Assembly: GCA_022184915.1 (NCBI GenBank)
Contig: JAGTJU010000001.1
Location: 1,490,057-1,554,056 of the forward strand
DNA: 64,000 nt
DNA from: Myxococcales bacterium
GTDB lineage: Bacteria; Myxococcota_A; Polyangia; Fen-1088
Direction: 5' to 3'
Shown here one piece after another: positions 42,631-49,920 of this stretch. Within the stretch, counting starts at the first letter, position 1; the number at the start of each line of letters is the position of its first letter. The position numbers and the translations under genes were made by a program. The notes below the pieces were generated by a model that made no database searches, had not been told where the DNA came from, and worked only from the letters and a program-made list of their open reading frames with translations.

Positions 42631-44490
42631 TCAGGGCGAAGGCCGGGACACGGGCGGCCGGGGTGGGCCGTCCTCGAGCCAGCGCCGCCAGCGGGCTACG
42701 GCCGTTTTCCGGGGACCTGGCAACAGGTCGAAGTGGTAGCCGAGCGTCTGCCCGGTGAGCTCCGCGAGTTCGGTGATGGCCACCAGGCGCAAGTCTGGGC
42801 GTTTGCTTTCAAGCCCCTCCACCAGCCACGTCTGTCGCCCCTCGTCCCCGTGGGCCCCGAACCATCGCTGCCAGCGGCCCCGGCTTCGTCCGTGGTCGTG
42901 CGCCGTCAGCCGCAACAGCTGCCCCTGACAAAGCTCGATCACCTCGAGGTTTTTGGCTCCGAGACCCTCCACCAGCGGGTCTCGGATCTCAGGGGCGTCA
43001 CTGCGGAGCTCCCCCAGGACGGAGGCGGCCGCCGCCCGACCGGGGTCGAGTGCGCTCGAATCGGTCAGCTCGGCCGCCAAGCGGGTGATGGTAGAGCGAA
43101 GCGCCGGGTGCGTCGCAAAGGGACGAAGACTCCGGGCCAAGGCCGTTTTGACCTCACGCTCGGGTTCATCCGCCAGCCGGCGTGCCAGAGTCTGCAGCGC
43201 CTCCGGGCCCGGAGGGTCAACGAGACCTTGCAGCCGGTACCCGAACGCCGACGCCGCCCACTGGCGTTCGCGTGGGCTCTCGGCGTTCAGGCGGCCCAAC
43301 AGCCACGGGAGGGGGGCCGCCTGGGCCACCAGGGGTAAGGCGGCCCGGGCAACGCCTTCGCCCCTTCGGGCCAATTGCGGTAGGCGCGCGAAGATCTCCT
43401 CGGCCGAATACCGCGCAAGGATGGCGCTGCTGGCGCTGGCCGCGCGGGGCCCTCCCTCGAGTTCAGCCACGAGATCGAGCGCGCCCAAAAGTTCGTCGGG
43501 GGCCTGCGGGCTTCCCGGGACAGGGGCTACCTGTGCCAATGCCGGCTGTGGGGGGGCGATGCGGTCGAGCGCCGCCTCCACCTCCCTTTCCAGGGCCCGC
43601 CGTTCGGCTTCCGGCGCCGAAAGGGCGCTCGGGACCGGCTCGCTGCGTGGTGCGTGACCGGATGCTGCGTCGGTGAGAGGCGTGTCTACGCGCGCGGTGC
43701 CGGGAGCCGGGGCGTCTGCGGGGGCAGCTTCCGGGGCTGGCGTGTCCGCAGGGGCGGCCCCTGGGGCCGGGGTGTCCGCGGGAGCGGCCTTCGGGGCGCG
43801 TCCTTTTGCCGACCTGGCTTCGGGGTCCGGAGCGCCTCGAGGCGGCAGATCCGCGGGGGCCGGCGTGGTCTCGACGGGCGCGGCCACGGGCTGCGAGGGC
43901 AGGTTTGGGGCAGCCGGCTGCGGACGGGGCCGCGGGCCTAGATCGACCAGGGGCGACGAAAGGCGTGGCCGAGGCGACCGCGCCGCCGCCCAGCGGCGCA
44001 CCTGCTCGGCCCCCATGAGCCGCCCAAGCAAAGACAGAAACCGGGGCGGAACGGGGTGTCCGTAAAAGGCCCCGAGCAGGGCCTCGAAGCGCACTTCAGG
44101 AACGATGTAGGTGTCGGCGTCGCGCCCGGAGAGCAGCGCGCGCACGGCCTCGGTGTCGAAACTGGGACGGGCCACCACCTGAACCCGCTCGGAGTCCCCC
44201 CGCTCGGACTCGAACGCAAAGGCGCCCAGGCGCCGCGCCACATCGCGACGCACGAGCACGTCAGGCTCGATCATCGGCCCTTCGAGCAGGGCCGGGGGCA
44301 AAGGGGGAAGGCCACTGTCCTCGACCAACAAGGCCCACAGCGTGCCTTCGTCGACCAGCCCCATCTCCAGCAAGACGGTGTCGAAACCGCCTCCGTAGAC
44401 CTGCTGACGGCGTCGGGCCATCAGCACGGCTTCGCGGCGCAGGGCTCCGCTCGAAACCAGCCGCTCTTCCAGGCCCCGGCCGGCGGTCAT
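42631..44490 (-). CDS. MshEN (GspE N-terminal-like) domain linked to HEAT repeats
   Basis: A 619-residue soluble protein. Residues 5-65 match the MshEN/T2SSE-N motif (GLEERLVSSGALRRE, then QQVYGGGFDTVLLEMGLVDEGTLWALL), the fold that binds cyclic di-GMP in type II secretion and pilus ATPases, but no ATPase follows. Residues 175-330 are Pro/Ala-rich and disordered, including a 10-residue repeat (see repeat entry). Residues 330-610 are helical HEAT-like repeats (EEIFARLPQLARRGEGVARAALPLV, ALQTLARRLADEPEREVKTALARSL). It starts 1 base after the RDD gene stop, so it is co-translated. A cyclic di-GMP adaptor role is inferred from the domain only. Confidence 0.85.
   Translation of the reverse strand: MTAGRGLEERLVSSGALRREAVLMARRRQQVYGGGFDTVLLEMGLVDEGTLWALLVEDSGLPPLPPALLEGPMIEPDVLVRRDVARRLGAFAFESERGDSERVQVVARPSFDTEAVRALLSGRDADTYIVPEVRFEALLGAFYGHPVPPRFLSLLGRLMGAEQVRRWAAARSPRPRLSSPLVDLGPRPRPQPAAPNLPSQPVAAPVETTPAPADLPPRGAPDPEARSAKGRAPKAAPADTPAPGAAPADTPAPEAAPADAPAPGTARVDTPLTDAASGHAPRSEPVPSALSAPEAERRALEREVEAALDRIAPPQPALAQVAPVPGSPQAPDELLGALDLVAELEGGPRAASASSAILARYSAEEIFARLPQLARRGEGVARAALPLVAQAAPLPWLLGRLNAESPRERQWAASAFGYRLQGLVDPPGPEALQTLARRLADEPEREVKTALARSLRPFATHPALRSTITRLAAELTDSSALDPGRAAAASVLGELRSDAPEIRDPLVEGLGAKNLEVIELCQGQLLRLTAHDHGRSRGRWQRWFGAHGDEGRQTWLVEGLESKRPDLRLVAITELAELTGQTLGYHFDLLPGPRKTAVARWRRWLEDGPPRPPVSRPSP
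43699..43788 (-). repeat. Three 30-base in-frame repeats encoding AAPADTPAPG
   Basis: Within the MshEN-HEAT gene, residues 235-264 read AAPADTPAPG, AAPADTPAPE and AAPADAPAPG in tandem; a degenerate fourth unit follows. The unit is 10 residues (30 bases), so copy number can vary without a frameshift. It forms a flexible linker. Confidence 0.8.
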
Positions 44491-44491
44491 G

Positions 44492-45022
44492 TCACTGGTC
44501 GAAGATGACGAAGGTACCCGCCAGGTGGTCGTGCAGCGCCCTTCGCTCCCGGTCGAAGAGACACCACAACCAACCGAGGCCCGCGGGCAGCACGGCCAGG
44601 CAAAGCGCGAGGTAGCGCAGGAAGCCCCGCGCGGGCCCCGGAAGCGTGCCGCGCACCGAGATAATGCGCAGTCCCATGAGCCGCAACCCCAAGGTCTGCC
44701 CCGCCACGCCCGCGAGGTAGACGTGGTAGAGCGCGCCCAGCCCGAAGAGCAAGCCTACCGCTCCCACGGCCATGGGGTTGCGATCGAGCACGCCGGCAAC
44801 CAGGAGGTCGGGGCCCAGCTCCTTGACGTTTGGAAGTTCCAGGCGCAGGGCCAACGCCAGCAGCGCCAATACGCCCAGCGCCGTCCCCACCACCAAGACG
44901 GTGTCGATCACCACGGCCACGAAGCGCCGGGGAAAGGATGCCGCTCGAACTTTCAGCACCCGCTCATCGCGGGGCAGGGTGTGGCTTGCAGGAGCCGCAA
45001 GCGTGGCGGCGTGAGACGTCAT
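44492..45022 (-). CDS. RDD-family membrane protein
   Basis: A 176-residue inner-membrane protein with the RDD arrangement: after a hydrophilic start come RAASFPRRFVAVVIDTVLVVG (the R-F-D motif on helix 1), a long hydrophobic region of two further helices, and the closing segment AGQTLGLRLMGLRIIS and ERRALHDHLAGT typical of the family. RDD proteins are short, of unsettled role (transport has been proposed). The ATG at 45022 was chosen; a start at 45058 is possible. It is tightly followed by the MshEN-HEAT gene. Confidence 0.88.
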   Translation of the reverse strand: MTSHAATLAAPASHTLPRDERVLKVRAASFPRRFVAVVIDTVLVVGTALGVLALLALALRLELPNVKELGPDLLVAGVLDRNPMAVGAVGLLFGLGALYHVYLAGVAGQTLGLRLMGLRIISVRGTLPGPARGFLRYLALCLAVLPAGLGWLWCLFDRERRALHDHLAGTFVIFDQ

Positions 45023-45070
45023 GGACTGATTTTCAAGACGGCCGGTCACCCGGGTCAAGTATTCGCTTAC

Positions 45071-45856
45071 TCATGCGCTCGTCAACGCGCGGGCGCGTCG
45101 TGCTTCGTGGCTCTCGTCGAGGCCTCCCGTACCGGCCTGCGCCAGCGTGAGCGCCACCAGCGCCGCCGTTTCGGTGCGAAGAATCCTGGGTCCCAGGGTC
45201 ACCGGCACGAAGCCCAAAGCCTCGGCACGAGCGACTTCGTCACGGCTCAGACCTCCTTCGGGGCCGATCAGGATCTGGAGGTGCTCGTCGTTCGGGTTTA
45301 CGCAGGCAAGCAGCGGTTGCCCGTGCGCGTCCTCCCAGGCAGCCAGGCGCTTGCCAGGAGGCAAGTTGCCCAAGGCGTCTGCGAGCGTGCTGGGGGTGTG
45401 CACCCGCGGCACGTCAGCCCGGCCGCACTGCCGGGCCGCCTCCTGCGCGATTTTCTGCCATCGCTGCTGCCGTGCCGCAGCCTTGTCGGGATCCAGGCGT
45501 ACGACCACGCGACTCGTCAGCACCGGCACGATCTGGTCGACGCCCAGCTCGGTGGCCTTCTGGACGACGAACTCCATGCGGTCCGCCTTCGGCAGGGCCT
45601 GCAGCAAGGTGAGCGTGGTCCCGCGTGCGGCCGTTTGGCGTCCGTTCGACAGCTGGATCCACGTCTCTTCGTCCTGCGACCTGACGATGGTGGCGTCCCA
45701 TTCCCGCCCCTCTCCGTCGAATACCACCAGGGTATCCCCCACGCGGAGGCGCAGCACCCGGGCGAGGTACCGATGCGCCTCGGGGGGCAGCCGCTGCTCG
45801 GGCGCGCTCCCGTCGACCGCGTGGCCCGCGGGGGGCCAAAAAAGCCTCGCCGCCAT
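45071..45856 (-). CDS. rsmE: 16S rRNA (uracil-1498-N3)-methyltransferase
   Basis: RsmE methylates U1498 in the 16S rRNA decoding region using S-adenosylmethionine. The 261-residue SPOUT-fold enzyme has QALPKADRMEFVVQKATELGV, RWQKIAQEAARQCGRADVP, the SAM-binding ILIGPEGGLSRDEV, and LGPRILRTETAALVAL, all in normal order. The gene follows prmA by 13 bases, a common pairing (prmA-rsmE). The start shown is the ATG just after the prmA stop. Confidence 0.95.
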   Translation of the reverse strand: MAARLFWPPAGHAVDGSAPEQRLPPEAHRYLARVLRLRVGDTLVVFDGEGREWDATIVRSQDEETWIQLSNGRQTAARGTTLTLLQALPKADRMEFVVQKATELGVDQIVPVLTSRVVVRLDPDKAAARQQRWQKIAQEAARQCGRADVPRVHTPSTLADALGNLPPGKRLAAWEDAHGQPLLACVNPNDEHLQILIGPEGGLSRDEVARAEALGFVPVTLGPRILRTETAALVALTLAQAGTGGLDESHEARRARALTSA

Positions 45857-45869
45857 GGAGGGGCTCGCC

Positions 45870-46757
45870 TCAGCCCGGCCGGCGACAGCGCCAGCTCGTC
45901 CATTCCCCCTCGTCGCGGCTCTCCTGGGGCTCGAAACCCGCGGCGGCGAAGGCTTGTCTCACGTCGTCCTTCTGCTCGACCAGGATCCCCGAGAGCAGGA
46001 CGTGCCCGCCAGGCGCCGTCGCGCTCCAGAGCGCCGGCGCCAGCGGGCACAGCACGTCCGCTTGAATGTTCGCGAGCACGAGATCGAACGAAGCGCTTAG
46101 GTCGTCAAGAACTCCGGTTTGGGTGCGGACGTTCGTCACCGCGTTGCGTGCCACGTTTTCTTCGGTGCAGGCCGTGGCTTCCGGGTCGTTGTCGACGGCC
46201 AAGATCTCGCTCGCAGGCCACAGGCGCGCCGCTGCGATGGCCAAAATGCCCGAACCGCAGCCGAGGTCCAGGATGCGCACAGGCCTGTTGCCTGCGTCGG
46301 CCAAGGCTTCGCAGGCGCCGATCACGAGGCGGGTCGAGGGGTGCGCTCCCGTGCCGAACGCTCGTCCCGGGTCGAGGTCGATGACGTGGTCACCGCTCAC
46401 GAGGGTGCCCGGATCCCACGAGGGGCGCACCACGAAATGCGCCCCAATGCGAGTGGCGCGAAAGAACTGCTTCCAAACGTCCCGCCATTCTTCTTCGTGG
46501 GCTTGGCGCGTGCGGATGGCCACCGGGTCGACGGTGGTGCCCGCCTCGCGGGCGAATCCCAGGACGTCTTCGGTGGCTTCGAGCACCTCCCCCTGCCGTT
46601 CGGGGGCGCACAAGGTCACCACCACCGCGCGCCCCACCTGGGCGGCGATGAGGGTTTGCGCGTCCCGGATTTCAACGCCTCCGGTGAGGTCGGCGAGCGT
46701 CGCGGCCACGAGGTCGGCGCCGTCTTCGGTGGTCTCGATCTGGATTTCGGTCCACAT
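45870..46757 (-). CDS. prmA: Ribosomal protein L11 methyltransferase
   Basis: PrmA trimethylates residues in ribosomal protein L11. The 295-residue protein has an N-terminal substrate-binding domain (MWTEIQIETTEDGADLVAAT) and a Rossmann SAM domain: FGTGAHPSTRLVIGA, ILDLGCGSGILAIAA and LANIQADVLCPLAP (the NIxAxxL-type motif). The ATG at 46757 has AAGGAG 7 bases upstream. The frame is open further up, but that is shadow sequence over the PLP enzyme gene. Between the PLP enzyme gene and rsmE with short spacers, it belongs to the rpsU-led run. Confidence 0.95.
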   Translation of the reverse strand: MWTEIQIETTEDGADLVAATLADLTGGVEIRDAQTLIAAQVGRAVVVTLCAPERQGEVLEATEDVLGFAREAGTTVDPVAIRTRQAHEEEWRDVWKQFFRATRIGAHFVVRPSWDPGTLVSGDHVIDLDPGRAFGTGAHPSTRLVIGACEALADAGNRPVRILDLGCGSGILAIAAARLWPASEILAVDNDPEATACTEENVARNAVTNVRTQTGVLDDLSASFDLVLANIQADVLCPLAPALWSATAPGGHVLLSGILVEQKDDVRQAFAAAGFEPQESRDEGEWTSWRCRRPG

Positions 46758-46768
46758 GTCAGGCTCCT

Positions 46769-48019
46769 TTACGCCAGGGCTTGGTCCAAGTCGTCGAGCA
46801 GATCGGCTTCGTCCTCGATACCGACCGAAAGGCGCAGCAGGCCTTCCGTGATGCCCGCCGCCCGCCGCGCGTCGGCAGGAACGCCTCTGTGCGAGAACGA
46901 CACCGGATGGGTGACCAACGACGCAACGTCGCCCAGGCTGGCGGCGCGGTGGAAAACACGGATGCGGTCGTAGAACCTCCGCGCCTCCGCCACATTTGCC
47001 ACCTCGAAGCTCACCATCGCGCCCGGCCGTGCGAGCAGGCGGCTGGCGCGTTCGTGGTCCGGGTGGTGGGAAAGACCAGGATAGTGGACCGCGCGGACCT
47101 TCTCGTGCCCTTGCAGGTGTCGAGCCACGGCCGCGGCGTTGTCGCATTGCCGAGGCAGCCTCAGGCCCAACGTGCGAAGGCCCCTCAAGGTCAAGAACGC
47201 CTCGAAGGGCGCGAGGTTGGCGCCCAGCAGTTTTCTGCGGAGGCGGATGCCTTCGAGCACTGGGCGTGCGGCCACCACCACGCCTCCGATCACGTCACCG
47301 TGCCCGCTCAGGTACTTCGAGGCGCTGTGCACGACGGCGGTGGCACCGTGGGCCAGCGGACGGACGAGGGCGGGAGAGGCGAATGTGGAATCCACCACCA
47401 GGGCCGTGCCGTTGCGGTGGCAAAGCGCGGCGAGGGCGGGCAGGTCGACCACGCGCAGCAAGGGATTCGAAATGGTCTCGACCAACAGCACCCGCGTTTC
47501 GGTTCGGAGGTGCGCCTCGACTGCGTCGAGGTCCCAGGCCGGCACGGACTCCACGGCCAAGCCCAGGGAAGGCCCGAGCCCCGTCGCCAACTCGGTGGTG
47601 CCGCCGTAGATGCCGTCTGAAACCAAGACGTGGGCGCCACGGCCGAGGGCGAGCAAGGTGGCGGCGAGTGCCCCCATGCCCGACGCAAAGGCACAGGCCT
47701 CGTCGCCTCCTTCGAGCGAAGCCACCGCGGCCTCGAGCGCTTCCACGGTGGGGTTTGCGTAGCGGGAGTAGATATACGCGCCGCCTTCCGCAGCCGCATC
47801 GGCAGCGGAGGCGTCCGCGTATTCGTAAATGGAGGTCTGGTAGATCGGGGCGACGTGCGGGCGCTCACCCGCAGGACCAAGGCCGCCCTGCACGCGAGCA
47901 GGTCTGCCAGCCGAGTCCGGAGCCAGTGACTCGCCGTGTGCAGCTGAACCGGGGCGGGGGCCTGGGCCACCCGCGGATACCGCCAACGTGGACAGGCCGG
48001 GGGGCTTGTCCTTCGTCAT
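46769..48019 (-). CDS. Cys/Met-metabolism PLP-dependent enzyme (trans-sulfuration family)
   Basis: A 416-residue PLP enzyme of the cystathionine gamma-synthase/lyase and O-acetylhomoserine sulfhydrylase group. It has PIYQTSIYEYADASAAD, AYIYSRYANPTVEALE, ACAFASGMGALAATLLAL, LLVETISNPLLRVVDL, and the lysine-containing VHSASKYLSGHGDVIGG (Schiff-base Lys). The motifs do not decide between the subfamilies (MetB, MetC, MetZ or MGL). Residues 1-50 are an extra Gly/Pro-rich stretch not expected in this family; a later start may exist but no good in-frame ATG lies before residue 115. It lies between rpsU and prmA. Confidence 0.9.
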   Translation of the reverse strand: MTKDKPPGLSTLAVSAGGPGPRPGSAAHGESLAPDSAGRPARVQGGLGPAGERPHVAPIYQTSIYEYADASAADAAAEGGAYIYSRYANPTVEALEAAVASLEGGDEACAFASGMGALAATLLALGRGAHVLVSDGIYGGTTELATGLGPSLGLAVESVPAWDLDAVEAHLRTETRVLLVETISNPLLRVVDLPALAALCHRNGTALVVDSTFASPALVRPLAHGATAVVHSASKYLSGHGDVIGGVVVAARPVLEGIRLRRKLLGANLAPFEAFLTLRGLRTLGLRLPRQCDNAAAVARHLQGHEKVRAVHYPGLSHHPDHERASRLLARPGAMVSFEVANVAEARRFYDRIRVFHRAASLGDVASLVTHPVSFSHRGVPADARRAAGITEGLLRLSVGIEDEADLLDDLDQALA

Positions 48020-48035
48020 CGCGGCTCGCGACCCC

Positions 48036-48251
48036 TCAGCGGATGACCTTGCGCTTGGCTTCGCGACGACGCCTCTTGCGCGCCTCGCGCATCTTGCGCT
48101 TCTTCTTGACCGAGGGCTTCTCGTGATACCGACGTCGTTTCAGCTCCTGAAGCACGCCCTCTTTCGAAAGGCGCTGCTTGAGGATCTTGACGGCTTTGTC
48201 GATGGAATCCCGTACCTCGACCTCGAGGGGTTTTCCGACCAATGTCTCCAA
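48036..48251 (-). CDS. rpsU: 30S ribosomal protein S21
   Basis: S21 is a small basic protein of the 30S subunit that helps bind mRNA and initiate translation. From a TTG at 48251 it is 71 residues, LVGKPLEVEVRDSIDKAVKI then the basic tail RRYHEKPSVKKKRKMREARKRRRREAKRK, typical of the long S21 form of delta-proteobacteria. A GGAG lies 7 bases before this TTG; a second TTG three codons later has GGAG 3 bases upstream. No ATG is available in the correct place. First gene of the run rpsU-PLP enzyme-prmA-rsmE. Confidence 0.93.
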   Translation of the reverse strand: METLVGKPLEVEVRDSIDKAVKILKQRLSKEGVLQELKRRRYHEKPSVKKKRKMREARKRRRREAKRKVIR

Positions 48252-48300
48252 ACAAAAACTCCAGTTAGATGCGTTCGTGCGCGGTGAAAGTGAGCGCGGG

Positions 48301-48329
48301 AGTAAAGCACTCATGGTCATGGGGGTCAA
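48301..48329 (-). promoter_or_regulatory. Sigma-70-like promoter for rpsU
   Basis: On the minus strand, TTGACC (48329-48324) and TTTACT (48306-48301) are separated by exactly 17 bases. The -35 matches TTGACA at 5 of 6 positions and the -10 matches TATAAT at 4 of 6. The -10 lies about 50 bases before the TTG start of rpsU, leaving a leader of roughly 40 bases. Confidence 0.55.
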
Positions 48330-48547
48330 GCGCCGGATTTCGCCAGGGAGGGGGGTGCTGCTCGCTTTTCGGGAGTCACTTCATAAAGGATGGAATCGTC
48401 TGACGCCTCGTAAGGCTGACAGGCATCGAAACACGAAAGAGGGTCAGGAGTTGGTGAACGTGGGCGTCAGCTCCTTTCTTTTGGTCCAAGTCGCACCTGA
48501 ACGCATGTGACTGCTTGCCGAATGTATTCCCACTAACGTTAATTTTC

Positions 48548-48577
48548 TTTACACATCTCGAAATTCTGCGGTATGTA
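48548..48577 (+). promoter_or_regulatory. Sigma-70-like promoter for the 58-residue gene
   Basis: TTTACA (48548-48553) is followed after 18 bases by TATGTA (48572-48577). The region is AT-rich against a GC-rich background. The -10 lies inside the perfect palindrome at 48567-48582, and a GC hairpin (CCGCC-GAA-GGCGG, 48585-48597) begins the leader. The ATG is 53 bases beyond the -10. Confidence 0.5.
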
Positions 48578-48582
48578 CCGCA
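48567..48582. promoter_or_regulatory. Perfect 16-base palindrome over the -10, possible operator
   Basis: TGCGGTATGTACCGCA has two 7-base arms around a central TG, with no mismatch. It covers the -10 hexamer of the promoter ahead of the 58-residue gene, where a bound repressor would block RNA polymerase. The binder is unknown; a fortuitous palindrome is possible. Confidence 0.45.
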
Positions 48583-48629
48583 AACCGCCGAAGGCGGGGC
48601 GATAGCGCGAGACACGAAAAGGAGCACAC

Positions 48630-48806
48630 ATGTTGGGGGCCAAGGTATTCACAGCGACCAAGGCAAGGGAGCGGGACGAACTGGGTGAGGCCGTCACCCG
48701 CTGGCTGCGTGACAACCCCGATGTTCGGGTCACCAACAAGGTGGTCACTCAGAGTTCGGACAGCGAGTTCCACTGCCTGACGATTACGTTGTTCTACGAG
48801 AAGTAG
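48630..48806 (+). CDS. 58-residue conserved-looking small protein
   Basis: A short gene with an ideal ribosome-binding site (AAAAGGAG, 5 bases before ATG). The protein starts MLGAKVFTATKARERDELGE, continues VTRWLRDNPDVRVTNKVVTQSSDSEFHCLTI and ends LFYEK. The pattern is strand-helix-strand-strand with a helix around residues 10-25 rich in charges and a C-terminal hydrophobic strand, a plausible ferredoxin-like mini-fold. It has no signal peptide. From memory, similar small proteins occur in related bacteria, but I cannot check this. Function unknown; its own promoter and palindrome suggest independent regulation. The next gene is nadK, 145 bases on. Confidence 0.8.
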   Translation: MLGAKVFTATKARERDELGEAVTRWLRDNPDVRVTNKVVTQSSDSEFHCLTITLFYEK

Positions 48807-48951
48807 ACCGGGCCCGTTCCCGCGGTCACCCGTTTTCCAGCGGCAGCGCCGGGGCTTACGCTCCGGCGCTGCACGCGTATCTACGCGGCGAAACGCTCAC
48901 AGCGCAGGCTCTGCTTTCGCCGCTTTGACCCACGTGACATGATGCGACCGC

Positions 48952-49815
48952 ATGCGGTTCGGCTTCGTCCTCAAGCGCGGTAAGGAGGAAGCGCGCCACG
49001 TCGCGCGCGACTTGATCGAACTCCTCGGGTCCCTGGGGTGTGCGTCGGTGATGCCTCGAGAGGACGTGGCCGGCGATGCGACCGAGTTCCCGGGAGCCAC
49101 TTTGGTGCCTGGCCAGGAGCTGGGGCCTGCCATCGATGCTCTGGTGGTGCTCGGGGGCGACGGCACTTTCCTCCACGGCGCAGGCTTGGTCGCAGACCAT
49201 GGTGTCCCGCTCCTCGGCATCAACCTGGGCTCGTTGGGATTCATGACCCACTGGACGCTGCCCGAGGCGAGGGACGTGGTCCGAGCGGCTGCATCCGGCC
49301 AGCTCGACGTCGAGGAGCGTATGCGCCTTCGCGTGTCGGTCGTCGAGAACGGCACCACTGTCGTCGAGCGCAACGCACTCAACGAGGCGGTGCTCACGCA
49401 GCGGAGCATGGCCCGTCTCCTCGACCTGGAAGCCGAATCAGATGGGCAACCCATCGCCAGCTTCAAAGCGGATGGGGTCATCGTGGCATCTCCCACGGGA
49501 AGTACGGCGTATAGCCTGGCCGCGGGGGGCCCCATCTTGACGCCGCAGGTGGACGCGATGGTGCTCACGCCGATTTGTCCGCATACGCTGACCTACCGTC
49601 CGGTGGTGCTGCGCGCCGACCGCCGCCTCATCGTGAAGAACGTCTCTCCGTCCATGGTGAGCTTGACGTTGGACGGGCAGTGGGGACGCGAGTTGCCACC
49701 TGGCGCCCACGTCGAAGTGAGCAAGGCAGAGCGCCCCGCTCGTCTTTATCGCCCGAACCACCCGTTCTTCACGGTCTTGCGCCAGAAGTTGCGCTGGGGC
49801 GAACGACAGGGCTAG
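48952..49815 (+). CDS. nadK: NAD kinase
   Basis: NadK phosphorylates NAD to NADP with ATP or polyphosphate. The 287-residue protein has the catalytic GGDGTFLHG (68-76), GINLGSLGF (89-97), NALNEAVL, SFKADGVIVASPTGSTAYSLAAGGPI and the C-terminal SLTLDGQ region, all diagnostic. The gene is followed after 105 bases by recN, an order found in many bacteria. Confidence 0.96.
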   Translation: MRFGFVLKRGKEEARHVARDLIELLGSLGCASVMPREDVAGDATEFPGATLVPGQELGPAIDALVVLGGDGTFLHGAGLVADHGVPLLGINLGSLGFMTHWTLPEARDVVRAAASGQLDVEERMRLRVSVVENGTTVVERNALNEAVLTQRSMARLLDLEAESDGQPIASFKADGVIVASPTGSTAYSLAAGGPILTPQVDAMVLTPICPHTLTYRPVVLRADRRLIVKNVSPSMVSLTLDGQWGRELPPGAHVEVSKAERPARLYRPNHPFFTVLRQKLRWGERQG

Positions 49816-49887
49816 CGCGCGATCGCAGGGACTGCCGACGATCCCGGAAAAATAATCCGCAACCCACTGGACTTTCGACCGATAATA

Positions 49888-49903
49888 CTGAACACAATAA
49901 CAG
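49888..49903. promoter_or_regulatory. LexA-like (SOS) box before recN
   Basis: CTG-N10-CAG with the sequence CTGAACACAATAACAG lies 17 bases ahead of the recN ATG and directly after a -10-like GATAAT (49881-49886). This spacing is the universal core of the gamma-proteobacterial LexA box, and its left part CTGAAC also fits the Myxococcus-type consensus. recN is a classic LexA target, which supports the site. lexA is not in this window. Confidence 0.5.
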
Positions 49904-49920
49904 GTGAACAGGTAATCAGT

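Larger units (their letters stand above)
48252..48629. other. Divergent region between rpsU and the 58-residue gene
   Basis: A 378-base gap with no other gene I can support. It holds the rpsU promoter (48301-48329), an AT-rich stretch (48530-48565), the promoter and palindrome for the 58-residue gene (48548-48582) and a small hairpin (48585-48597). The middle, 48335-48530, shows no clear element. Confidence 0.55.

Noticed and set aside
46758-47147. PrmA with a 130-residue extension
   Set aside because: The upstream part is low-complexity shadow over the PLP enzyme gene, and the ATG at 46757 has an AAGGAG site.
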